Shown: in pieces, positions 8,320 to 15,609 of the stretch
Layout: every line of letters begins with the position of its first letter
Position numbering within the stretch: the first letter of the stretch is position 1
Assembly: GCA_947600345.1 (NCBI GenBank)
Contig: CANQGC010000014.1
Span: 1 to 21,748, forward strand
Direction: 5' to 3'
DNA: 21,748 nucleotides
From: an uncultured Clostridia bacterium
GTDB taxonomy: Bacteria; Bacillota; Clostridia; Christensenellales; Aristaeellaceae
The notes under the pieces: model-generated
What the model saw: only the letters and a program-made list of their open reading frames with translations
What the model was told of the DNA's origin: nothing
Databases searched by the model: none
Position numbers and translations under genes: made by a program

Positions 8320-9539
8320 TCCGCTCGCTGCGCCGGCGCTTCATACTGGGCGCGATGGCGGCGTTCGGCATACTGCTTCTATTGGTGGAGGGCGGCATCG
8401 CGGCCACGGGCTACGTGCAGATGGAGAACTCCGCCCAGCGCTCGCTGGAGTGGGCGCTGGACGGCGAGCGCCCCCGCCCCGCGGAGCGGGAGCCGGGGCT
8501 GAACTTCGGCTACGCGCCGGGGCCCTGGCTGCGGCTGGGCGCGCACTACCTGGTGGAGGTGGGCGCGGACGGCGAAATCGGCGAGGTCACCGCCCGGGGC
8601 ATGCTGGAATCCGACCCGGACGCGGCGCGGGAGTACGCGCGGCAGATCCTGGATTCGGGCGAATCCTCCGGCAAGATCGGCCCCTACAAGTACCTGCTGC
8701 GCGCGGGCGAGGACGGGAGCGCGAGGCTCGCCATGCTGGACAACTCCGCCTCGATTCGCATGCTGAGCGGGATACTGCTCGCGGCGCTGCGCATCGGCAT
8801 CGCGGCGCTGGCGGCGCTGTTTCTGATTTTGCTGCCGGTGTCGAAGCGGATGGTGCGCTCCTACGCGGCGAACATGGAGCGCCAGAAGCAGTTCATCACC
8901 AACGCCGGGCACGAGATCAAGACCCCGGCGGCGATCATACTCTCCAACCTGGACGCGATGGAGCTGATTCAGGGCGAGAACCGCTGGAGCCGGAACATCC
9001 GCGGCCAGATCGACCGGCTGAATGCGCTATTGCAGCGGATGCTGTTCATGGCGCGCATCGACGAGCGCAGCGTGAATTTGCCCCGGGAGCGGGTGGAGCT
9101 GCGGGCGCTGTGGCAGGCGGAGATCGAGCCCTACGCCGAGCGCATCGCGGAGCGCGGACTGAAGCTGACGGTGGATCTGGGCGGCGAGATCTTCGTGCGC
9201 GGCAGCCGGGAGTACCTGCAGCAGCTGGCGCACATGCTGCTGGACAACGCCGTGCAGTACGCCAGGGAGGGCGGGGCGGTGGAGCTTCGGATGGAGAAGC
9301 GCCGCGGCCGGGCGCGAATCGCGCTGACCAACGACGTGGACGCGCTGCCGGACTGCGCCCCCGAGGCGCTGTTCGACCGCTTCTACCGGGGCGACGGCGC
9401 GCGCACCCAAACCGGCGGCGGCTACGGCATCGGCCTGTCCGCCGCCCGCGCCATCGCCGAAATGCACCGCGGCAAAATCACCGCCGACTACCTGGACCGC
9501 GCGATTCGATTCACGGTGGAGCTCCCCGCGCGAGGGTAG
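8316..9539 (+). CDS. Sensor histidine kinase
   Basis: Predicted 407 aa. TM1 is about residues 10-31 and TM2 about 151-175, flanking an extracytoplasmic sensor of about 120 residues. The HisKA domain carries phospho-acceptor His199 in NAGHEIKTPAA. The HATPase domain has the N-box Asn311 (MLLDNAVQYA), FDRFYRGD (353-360) and a GGGYGIGLS glycine box (367-375). Only about 24 residues separate TM2 from His199, so no normal HAMP domain is present. GGAGGTG inside the end of the regulator gene serves as ribosome binding site, giving translational coupling. It should phosphorylate the regulator at 7645-8319. The ligand is unknown; linkage to a MacAB-like exporter suggests an antimicrobial or envelope-stress signal, which is inference. 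Confidence 0.95.
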   Translation: MIRSLRRRFILGAMAAFGILLLLVEGGIAATGYVQMENSAQRSLEWALDGERPRPAEREPGLNFGYAPGPWLRLGAHYLVEVGADGEIGEVTARGMLESDPDAAREYARQILDSGESSGKIGPYKYLLRAGEDGSARLAMLDNSASIRMLSGILLAALRIGIAALAALFLILLPVSKRMVRSYAANMERQKQFITNAGHEIKTPAAIILSNLDAMELIQGENRWSRNIRGQIDRLNALLQRMLFMARIDERSVNLPRERVELRALWQAEIEPYAERIAERGLKLTVDLGGEIFVRGSREYLQQLAHMLLDNAVQYAREGGAVELRMEKRRGRARIALTNDVDALPDCAPEALFDRFYRGDGARTQTGGGYGIGLSAARAIAEMHRGKITADYLDRAIRFTVELPARG

Positions 9540-9585
9540 CCGCACCGTGAAAAGGAGCGGATTGGCGCGGGCAAAAGATGGGAAG

Positions 9586-9630
9586 GCCGCCGCGGAATCG
9601 AGTCTGCGGCGGCTGCTTTGCAAGTTTACA
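9586..9630. terminator. Possible bidirectional terminator between convergent genes
   Basis: GCCGCCGC (9586-9593) pairs with GCGGCGGC (9606-9613) around a 12-nt loop. It lies between the ends of the sensor kinase (plus) and the VOC gene (minus). On the minus strand a CTTCCCATCTTTT stretch follows it; on the plus strand only TGCTTTGC. The T-runs are weak. Confidence 0.45.
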
Positions 9631-9652
9631 CGGATGCTGACGTCTTGTTGCC

Positions 9653-10180
9653 TTACTCCTCCGGATAAAAGCCGAGCGGTTCGGGAGGGACGGGCATATC
9701 GGCAAAATTGCCCAGCTCGACATATGAACCCAGTTGATCATATGTGTCGATGTAATAATGCCTGTCCAATCCGTACTCGCCGCTGTACTGAACGCCCTTG
9801 CCGACCAATTTGGCGAGGTAATCCACTTCCTTCTTCAGAAGGTCATTGTCAGCGACTTTGAACTTGATGTGATGCAATCCGCACCCCCGCTCCTGCAGAT
9901 ACTTCGAATAGGGGTTCGGACCGAATCCGGGCTGGATAACTTCAATTTCCATTCCCCCTACGTTTGCGATCGCAATATAGGAGCGGAACGGTTCCGTCAC
10001 TGACTCGCCGTCTAGCTGGATGTTGTTCGCCGATTCATTGGAGATTGCCAGCAACTTCCACGGCCCGATTTCGAGTTTCTCCGTCATGAACTTGATCGTT
10101 CGCATGTAATCGTCCGTTACATAGCAAATCTGCCCAAGCTCCCGATCCCGGTTTCTCTCCGTCAATTTCTGCCGATTCAT
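9653..10180 (-). CDS. VOC-family (glyoxalase-fold) metalloenzyme
   Basis: Predicted 175 aa with two beta-alpha-beta-beta-beta modules. Candidate metal ligands are Gln17 (LGQICYV), Glu80 (MEIEVIQP), His104 (GLHHIKFKV) and Glu155 (SYVELGNF). This Gln/Glu/His/Glu pattern is that of glyoxalase I-type sites, although methylmalonyl-CoA epimerase-like and other isomerase or lyase functions share the fold. AAGGAGG stands 7 nt before the ATG. It is the last gene of the sugar operon, 18 nt after the DeoC-like gene. It could isomerise or epimerise the sugar or an aldolase product, or detoxify a methylglyoxal-like product. The sequence does not decide this. The last residues (PVPPEPLGFYPEE) are a Pro-rich tail. 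Confidence 0.85.
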   Translation of the reverse strand: MNRQKLTERNRDRELGQICYVTDDYMRTIKFMTEKLEIGPWKLLAISNESANNIQLDGESVTEPFRSYIAIANVGGMEIEVIQPGFGPNPYSKYLQERGCGLHHIKFKVADNDLLKKEVDYLAKLVGKGVQYSGEYGLDRHYYIDTYDQLGSYVELGNFADMPVPPEPLGFYPEE

Positions 10181-10198
10181 ATTCGCGCCTCCTTTTCA

Positions 10199-10951
10199 TC
10201 AATCGTTTCTGTGCTTATAGCGCAAGGCGCACTCCGCGACGAGCTGCGGCGCGATGTCTGTGCCAATGCGCGTGGCGCCGGCCTTTATGTAGGCTAGGGC
10301 GGTGTCAAAACACTCGCAACCGGAGGAGGCTTTAATCCCTACATCCGGGCCGACCGCGTCCTTCAACAGGCGAATTTCGTGGATGTTGGTAATCTGCACG
10401 GCCGTTTTATACGGCGCGGGAGCAAAACCCGAACTGGTCTTGACGTAGTCCATTCCGGCCTCAACCGCAAGCTCGGCGGCCTTCACCATTTCCGCGTCGG
10501 TCAAGTAACACGTTTCAATGATTACTTTGCCGGGAATCTTGTTTGGAATGGCAACCTTCTGAACGGTTTCCATGTCCTGCATGAAGCGATCCCAATCGTG
10601 CTCCTTAATTGCGGCAATGTCGCCGATCATGTCGTAGAACGCCGCGCCGTGCCGAATTGCCAGCTCCAATTCCGCCGCCTTGATCTCGGAACAGATCCTT
10701 CCCATCGGAAAGCCGATTGCGGCGCCCACCTGAATGTCGGTGCCCTTTAGGCGCTTTACCGCGTCGGCGACCGTTGAACTGCTCACGGAGCAATACTTCA
10801 GCGAATAGTTCTTCATATCGTCGCAGAAAACGTCCAGATCCCTCTTGGTAAAAAACGTTTTGAGAAACGAATGATCCAGGAGCTTCGCAAAATCCTGAGG
10901 CGTCATTTTCGTCGTATCAATCTCATGATGCTGTGGCTTGCTAACCATCAT
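10199..10951 (-). CDS. DeoC-family class I aldolase with altered phosphate site
   Basis: Predicted 250 aa, with the fold and length of deoxyribose-phosphate aldolase. Seen motifs are LLDHSFL (24-30), VGAAIGFPMG (75-84), YDMIGD with catalytic-type Asp107, Schiff-base Lys171 in DYVKTSSGF, and the second Lys207 in GIKASSG. Family enzymes usually have KASGGIR and RIGTSS near the C-terminus to hold the substrate phosphate. Here these read KASSGCEC (207-214) and RIGTDIA (228-234), so an Arg becomes Glu and the key Ser pair becomes Asp-Ile. I infer a substrate other than deoxyribose 5-phosphate, probably not phosphorylated. The ribosome binding site (GGAAAG) is weak and distant, and two adjacent ATGs at 10951 and 10948 could start the protein. 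It follows the binding-protein gene after a stable hairpin. Confidence 0.88.
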   Translation of the reverse strand: MMVSKPQHHEIDTTKMTPQDFAKLLDHSFLKTFFTKRDLDVFCDDMKNYSLKYCSVSSSTVADAVKRLKGTDIQVGAAIGFPMGRICSEIKAAELELAIRHGAAFYDMIGDIAAIKEHDWDRFMQDMETVQKVAIPNKIPGKVIIETCYLTDAEMVKAAELAVEAGMDYVKTSSGFAPAPYKTAVQITNIHEIRLLKDAVGPDVGIKASSGCECFDTALAYIKAGATRIGTDIAPQLVAECALRYKHRND

Positions 10952-10988
10952 CGCTACATCTCACTTTCCTTGAAAATAGTCTACTAAT

Positions 10989-11020
10989 TCATCGCCCTCA
11001 TTTGAGGATGAGGGCGATGA
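10989..11020 (-). terminator. Intercistronic hairpin after the binding-protein gene
   Basis: TCATCGCCCTCA (10989-11000) pairs perfectly with TGAGGGCGATGA (11009-11020) around an 8-nt loop. It sits between the binding-protein stop and the DeoC-like start. Only a weak T-containing tract (ATTAGTAGACTATTTTC) follows on the minus strand, so partial termination or 3'-end protection of the upstream mRNA is more likely than full termination. Confidence 0.65.
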
Positions 11021-11070
11021 TTGTCGGTTCAATCAATCCGCGACGGGGAAATCAGATGCACGCCGTGGCG

Positions 11071-12024
11071 TTAGGACAGCATGAGCTCTTCGATTTCCGG
11101 ATCGTGCATGTTCTCCTTGGTCGCGACCGCGAAACCGGTGTCGACGATACCGTGCTCGATTTCCTCGCCCATCGCAAGCTTGTAAGCGGTAGCGACCGCT
11201 TCATAGCCCATCGTAAAGGGTCTCTGCTGAGTCAGAGAAAGGATTGAACCCTCCTCCAGCATGGTATTCACATCCGTATCGGAGTCAAAGCCGCTCACGA
11301 CGACATCCATGCCCGATTCCTGCACGGCCACGGCTGCGCCCTTGCAAGCATACAGGTTGTCGCCAAACACGCCCTTGAGATCCGGGTTTGCCGCCAGCAC
11401 ATCCGTTACAATGGACATGGCCTGGTTTACGTCGTTGTTGCAGTTGACCTGCTCATTCGCATTAATCACTTCAATGTTCGGCCAGTTCTCCGTCATCTCG
11501 GAAATGAATCCCTGGTCGCGGAGATTGCAGGATTCTGCTCCGGAGACCGCGGTAAGGACGAACACCTTTCCTTCTCCGTTGATCGCCTCCGCAACGTGCT
11601 GGGCGGACGCGGCGCCCGCGGCGAAGTTGTCCGTCCGGAAGGCCACGTCGTAGTCCTCCGAGGCGACGACCGAGTCAATCATGGTAAGCTTGATGCCGGC
11701 ATCCATCACCTCTTTGCAGGTGGAGATCAGCGCCTTCGTATCCAAGGGAGACAGGGCAATGCCTTTGGCTCCGGCATTCATTGCGGAAACGACCATATCA
11801 ATCTGTCCATTGATATCGGATTCCGCCTGAGGGTTCAGGGATTTGAGTTCGAAACCGAGATCCTCGGCCGCCTGTTCGGCGCCGGCGTTGCAAGTCTGCC
11901 AAAACAGGGAATTCGCATCTCTACCGATGTAATAGATGAGAATCTTCTCGCTCTCAGCATTTGCGACGCCCACCATCGCAAGCACCAAAACCAGGGTCAG
12001 GAAAAGTACCAACACTCGCTTCAT
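11071..12024 (-). CDS. Ribose-type sugar ABC transporter substrate-binding protein
   Basis: Predicted 317 aa, periplasmic-binding-protein type I (RbsB-like). Residues 1-23 are a signal peptide with an ANA cleavage site. There is no lipobox Cys, unusual for a monoderm binding protein. The mature part begins with ILIYYIGRDANSLFWQTC and contains the SPLDTKAL, IDSVVAS, VFGDNLYACKGAA and VVSGFDSD segments expected of sugar-binding RbsB relatives. Asp and Phe residues at the hinge (SGFDSDTD) likely contact the sugar. The ATG at 12024 has GGAGGAAAG before it, so a longer frame to 12066 is rejected. It follows the permease by 43 bp. It would deliver the sugar to the ATPase and permease encoded upstream. 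The exact sugar cannot be read from sequence. Confidence 0.94.
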   Translation of the reverse strand: MKRVLVLFLTLVLVLAMVGVANAESEKILIYYIGRDANSLFWQTCNAGAEQAAEDLGFELKSLNPQAESDINGQIDMVVSAMNAGAKGIALSPLDTKALISTCKEVMDAGIKLTMIDSVVASEDYDVAFRTDNFAAGAASAQHVAEAINGEGKVFVLTAVSGAESCNLRDQGFISEMTENWPNIEVINANEQVNCNNDVNQAMSIVTDVLAANPDLKGVFGDNLYACKGAAVAVQESGMDVVVSGFDSDTDVNTMLEEGSILSLTQQRPFTMGYEAVATAYKLAMGEEIEHGIVDTGFAVATKENMHDPEIEELMLS

Positions 12025-12067
12025 AGTTCTTTCCTCCTTCTTATTTAATAACGTGGTTGGATCCACA

Positions 12068-13081
12068 TTATTTTCTTATCATTGCGGTCTTTGCCTTTTG
12101 ATTTTTAACGCGCCTTGCATCGATGTAGACGGCGACAATGATCAAAATGCCCAGAATGACCTGCTGCCAGAAACTGCTGACGCCATTCAGATTCAAGCCG
12201 TTTCTCAAGACGGCTACTACGAAAGCGCCGATCACTGCACCAAGGATTGTGCCCTCTCCTCCCGATAGGCTGACTCCGCCAATTACGGCGGCGAAGATGC
12301 CCTCGAATTCATAGCTCATGCCCGAGGAGGTCTGCCCTGAGACGAGACGTGCGGCCAGTACGATACCTGCCAGCGCCGCCATCGTGTCGCAAATGATATA
12401 GGCGATCAGCTTCGTTTTAAAGACGTCGATGCCTGACAGGCGTGCCGCCTCCGAATTGCTGCCGACCGCGTACAGGTCACGGCCAAAGACCGTCTTCTTT
12501 AGCAAAAAGGACAGCAGAATCGCGCAGCATACGAAAATGTAAATCGGTACAGGTATCGAGAACAGTTTGCCTCCGCCGATTTGATAGAATTGATCCGCAA
12601 GCGCGGGATTCGCGGAATCTCGCACGGATACAGCGCTGCCGGATCCCAACAGGTTGCAAATCCCTCGAAATACCCATTGCGTGCCCAACGTGGCGATGAA
12701 GGGAACCAGCCCCAATTTCGTTGCCAAGAGGCCGTTTATCAGGCCGCAAACTACGCCGCAAATCAACGCGATTGCGACGGAAAGCGCCACCGAGATGCTA
12801 TAATTTCGCATCATCAGCGCACAGATGACGCCGCAGAGTCCCACCACCGAGCCGGCGGAAAGGTCGGTTCCGCCGCTGATCAGGACGTAGCTCAGGCCCA
12901 TTGCCATCAATACATACAGGGATGCGGAATGCCCTAAAGCCAGGAAGTTAGAGAGCGTCAAAAAAGACGGCGTCGTGACGGCGAAGAATAGCGATATGCC
13001 AAGTACCACTAAGAATGGACCGACACTTGACGAGATCTTTGAAAGCAGAGATTTTACAGACCCACTCCGCAATTCTTTCAT
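12068..13081 (-). CDS. Ribose-type sugar ABC transporter permease
   Basis: Predicted 337 aa, RbsC/BPD_transp_2 family, with about eight to ten hydrophobic segments beginning at residue 20. Seen signatures are GLSYVLISGGTDLSAGSVVG, the cytoplasmic-loop motif AVGSNSEAARLSGI for ATPase contact, and AAVIGGVSLSGGEGTILGAV near the end. GAGGAGG precedes the ATG. It sits 29 bp after the ATPase stop and 43 bp before the binding protein. It would form a homodimeric membrane channel for the sugar. Its lower GC matches the rest of this island. Confidence 0.95.
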   Translation of the reverse strand: MKELRSGSVKSLLSKISSSVGPFLVVLGISLFFAVTTPSFLTLSNFLALGHSASLYVLMAMGLSYVLISGGTDLSAGSVVGLCGVICALMMRNYSISVALSVAIALICGVVCGLINGLLATKLGLVPFIATLGTQWVFRGICNLLGSGSAVSVRDSANPALADQFYQIGGGKLFSIPVPIYIFVCCAILLSFLLKKTVFGRDLYAVGSNSEAARLSGIDVFKTKLIAYIICDTMAALAGIVLAARLVSGQTSSGMSYEFEGIFAAVIGGVSLSGGEGTILGAVIGAFVVAVLRNGLNLNGVSSFWQQVILGILIIVAVYIDARRVKNQKAKTAMIRK

Positions 13082-13110
13082 TTGCTTGTGCCTCCTCGTA
13101 TTTGTTCAAA

Positions 13111-14604
13111 TCAGGTGTTCGATACGCCGGCCGCATATCTGAGTATAATTTCCTGATTCGCTTCCTTTATATCCAGCTCGACGGCGATCCTTCCCTCGCA
13201 AAATACAAGCACTCGATCGCTCATGCCCAGGATTTCTGGAAGCTCCGATGAAATCATAATTATGCCAATACCCTGTGCGGACAGATAGTTCATCAGTTTA
13301 TAGATTTCATACTTAGCGCCGACGTCGATTCCTCGGGTTGGCTCATCGATGATCAGAACCTTGCATTGTCGGCACAGCCACCGCGCAAGAATGACTTTTT
13401 GCTGATTTCCTCCGCTCAAGAATTGCGTCTTTTGAAAAATACTGGGAGTCTTAATGCTCAGGGTATCTACGAAGCGGCGGGCGTTCCCCTGCGCCAGTTT
13501 AGTTCGAACGACATATTTCCTGGCGATTTCGTGGTGTGAAGCCATATTGATGTTTTTTTCAACATCTAAGCTGAGCGCCAAGCCGTTTCCCTTTCGATCC
13601 TCCGTCAAATAAACAATCCCGTTTGCGATCGCCTGTTTGGGAGAATGGATAGCCAGATTCCGGTTGTCCAGACGGATTTCCATGGGTGCGTCGGCTTTGT
13701 CGGCTCCGAAAATCAATCGCATCGTTTCTGTTCTTCCGGCGCCCACTAGACCCGCTATGCCCAAGATTTCCCCCCTTCGAAGCGAGAGGCCGTCCACGTC
13801 GACAAATCCCTTGCGCCGGAGATTTTTCGCCGTGAAGTACGTCTCTCCGATCGTTCTCTTCTCCTGTGGGAATTTGTCTGTGAGGCTGCGCCCCACCATT
13901 AGGCGGATCAGCATTTCGATCGTGACATCCGAATAGTTGTACGTTGCAATGTGCTTTCCGTCGCGCAGAACGGTAACGCGATCTGCAATGCTGGCCAATT
14001 CTTCCAAGCGATGCGAGATATAGAAGATCCCTTTTCCCGCATTGCGCAGCTTTTTGATAATTTCAAAGAGCTGCGCAATCTCCTTTTCGGTCAAAGAAGA
14101 CGTGGGCTCGTCAAATACGATCACATCCGCATTGTAGGACAACGCTTTGGCAATTTCGACCATTTGTTTTTCCGCAACGCTCAACGACCGCACCTGTTCG
14201 CGGGGATCTCGATTCAAGCCGATGCGATCGAGCAGTTTGCGGCTCTCCGTATAGAGCCATTTGTCATCGATGATTCCCATGTTGGACTTCATTCTTCCGA
14301 GGAAGATATTGTTGGCAATGGAAATGTGATCGCACAGATTAAACTCCTGATAGACGATAGAAATCCCTAGTTTCTGCGCTTCATGAGGATTATCAATGCG
14401 AGCTTTCTCTCCCCGGATATAAATATCACCGCTGTCCGGCTGATAAGCTCCGTTGAGGATCTTCATCAACGTCGATTTGCCTGCGCCGTTTTCGCCGAGC
14501 AGCGCGTGAACCTCGCCCGGATAAACGTCGATGCTTACATCCTCCAACGCTTTTACACCGGGGAAGGTTTTGGTGATATTACTTGTGCGAAGCAAACAAT
14601 CCAT
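13111..14604 (-). CDS. Ribose-type sugar ABC transporter ATP-binding protein (two domains)
   Basis: Predicted 497 aa, the normal length for RbsA/XylG/MglA-type fused ATPases. Domain 1 has Walker A GENGAGKST (37-45), LSVAEKQ signature (141-147) and Walker B VIVFDEPTSSLT (161-172). Domain 2 has the degenerate GLVGAGRTE loop (285-293), TEDRKGNG (334-341), LSGGNQQK (396-403) and LIIDEPTRGIDVG (417-429). A degenerate second Walker A is normal in this family. GGGAGGAAAAA stands directly before the ATG. It lies 60 bp after the aldolase-like gene and 29 bp before the permease. It powers import of the operon's sugar. Confidence 0.96.
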   Translation of the reverse strand: MDCLLRTSNITKTFPGVKALEDVSIDVYPGEVHALLGENGAGKSTLMKILNGAYQPDSGDIYIRGEKARIDNPHEAQKLGISIVYQEFNLCDHISIANNIFLGRMKSNMGIIDDKWLYTESRKLLDRIGLNRDPREQVRSLSVAEKQMVEIAKALSYNADVIVFDEPTSSLTEKEIAQLFEIIKKLRNAGKGIFYISHRLEELASIADRVTVLRDGKHIATYNYSDVTIEMLIRLMVGRSLTDKFPQEKRTIGETYFTAKNLRRKGFVDVDGLSLRRGEILGIAGLVGAGRTETMRLIFGADKADAPMEIRLDNRNLAIHSPKQAIANGIVYLTEDRKGNGLALSLDVEKNINMASHHEIARKYVVRTKLAQGNARRFVDTLSIKTPSIFQKTQFLSGGNQQKVILARWLCRQCKVLIIDEPTRGIDVGAKYEIYKLMNYLSAQGIGIIMISSELPEILGMSDRVLVFCEGRIAVELDIKEANQEIILRYAAGVSNT

Positions 14605-14664
14605 TTTTTCCTCCCAACAACGAAATGCCTTTCGATGTGCTTGCGGCCGAGATTTTCAAACCGC

Positions 14665-15315
14665 TCATATCTCTTTGCAGGACCATCCCGTTAAGAACTC
14701 TTCGACCGTGGCGTAGGATGCCGTATTTCGAATGAGCGCCTCGTAAACGCTGTACGGCGCGGTAACGACATCGGCGCCAAGCTTCACGGAGCGAAGGACG
14801 TCGTGGGCATTTTCAACGCTTGCCGCGACAACTTGCGTCTTGGTTCCCTGCTTTTTGAAAGCGTCAATGATGTCTTCCATCATCTTAAATCCGTCAATGC
14901 CGAGCGCATTTGTTCGATTCAAAAACGCGGCGACGTAGGTAGCTCCCGCAGCGGCGGCGGCGAGGGTTTGGGCGGCGTCGAATACCACCGTCGCGCAAGT
15001 GCGAATATTCATTTTGCTGAGTTCCGCAATTGCAGGGATGCCCCCGAGCGTGAGCGGCACCTTGATTGTAATATTCGGATCCCAGGTGCTGATCAGTTTT
15101 GCCTGACGAAGGATTTCATCCGTATCGCGCGCGACAACCTGCGTAAGGATTTCGCCGTCTCCGATGCACGCGCGGATTTTCTCAATCCTTGTGCGGATGT
15201 CTTGTGTCCCTTCCCTGCGAATCAGAACGGGATTCGTCGTCACTCCTGTGATGATCCCCAGATCAAAAGCCCTCTTGATGTCATCGATATTCGCCGTATC
15301 TACAAAAAACCTCAT
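14665..15315 (-). CDS. Fructose-6-phosphate aldolase / transaldolase-like class I aldolase
   Basis: Predicted 216 aa, matching the short FSA/TalC branch. The start MRFFVDTANIDDIKRA and VTTNPVLI (25-32) are family signatures. Schiff-base Lys85 sits in ITIKVP at the same number as in E. coli FsaA. Gln59, Thr109, Arg134 and Ser166 match FSA-type positions, but residue 131 is Phe, as in transaldolases, rather than the FSA Tyr. So I cannot choose between aldolase and dihydroxyacetone-transferring activity. The ATG at 15315 has GAGAGGAGG upstream; a frame from 15372 lies inside the operator and is rejected. It is the first gene after the regulated promoter and is probably the first or second chemical step of the pathway. 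Confidence 0.88.
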   Translation of the reverse strand: MRFFVDTANIDDIKRAFDLGIITGVTTNPVLIRREGTQDIRTRIEKIRACIGDGEILTQVVARDTDEILRQAKLISTWDPNITIKVPLTLGGIPAIAELSKMNIRTCATVVFDAAQTLAAAAAGATYVAAFLNRTNALGIDGFKMMEDIIDAFKKQGTKTQVVAASVENAHDVLRSVKLGADVVTAPYSVYEALIRNTASYATVEEFLTGWSCKEI

Positions 15316-15373
15316 TGTGATAGCCTCCTCTCTCTCGTCGAAACAATTTCCTTCCAAAGTTTCCGTTGACATA

Positions 15374-15427
15374 AAAACGAATCGTTTCGTTTTTGCAATT
15401 ATAACACCTAAGTTTTTTCCTTGTCAA
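15374..15427 (-). promoter_or_regulatory. Sugar operon promoter with LacI-type operator
   Basis: On the minus strand TTGACA (15422-15427) and TATAAT (15398-15403) are 18 bp apart, a near-consensus sigma-A promoter with transcription starting around 15391. The operator core CGAATCGTTTCG (15378-15389) lies at about +2 to +13. It is also read as AAAACGAA and TTCGTTTT arms (15374-15381 and 15386-15393) around 4 bp. A repressor bound there would block initiation. The divergent LacI-family gene is the obvious repressor. Confidence 0.8.
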
Positions 15428-15444
15428 GTGTTTTGGCAGGAATT

Positions 15445-15458
15445 AAGAAAATTTTCTT
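15445..15458. other. Perfect 14-bp AT palindrome
   Basis: AAGAAAATTTTCTT lies upstream of the operon's -35 and before the repressor's promoter. It could be a binding site for another regulator or simply curved AT-rich DNA. Confidence 0.4.
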
Positions 15459-15539
15459 CAGGATGCACAGAAATAATTGCCAGAAGCTTTGCGGATGGAT
15501 TATTTGAATTCTATATTCTAAAAAATTACATCAAATATC

Positions 15540-15568
15540 TTGCTTTTTTTACACGGTTTATTTAGAAT
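15540..15568 (+). promoter_or_regulatory. Predicted promoter of the LacI-family gene
   Basis: TTGCTT (15540-15545) and TAGAAT (15563-15568) are separated by 17 bp in an AT-rich stretch, placing the transcript start near 15575 and leaving a leader of about 35 nt. Confidence 0.5.
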
Positions 15569-15609
15569 TATTGATAATAATATTGATTTTCGTTAAATGG
15601 GGTGTGTTC

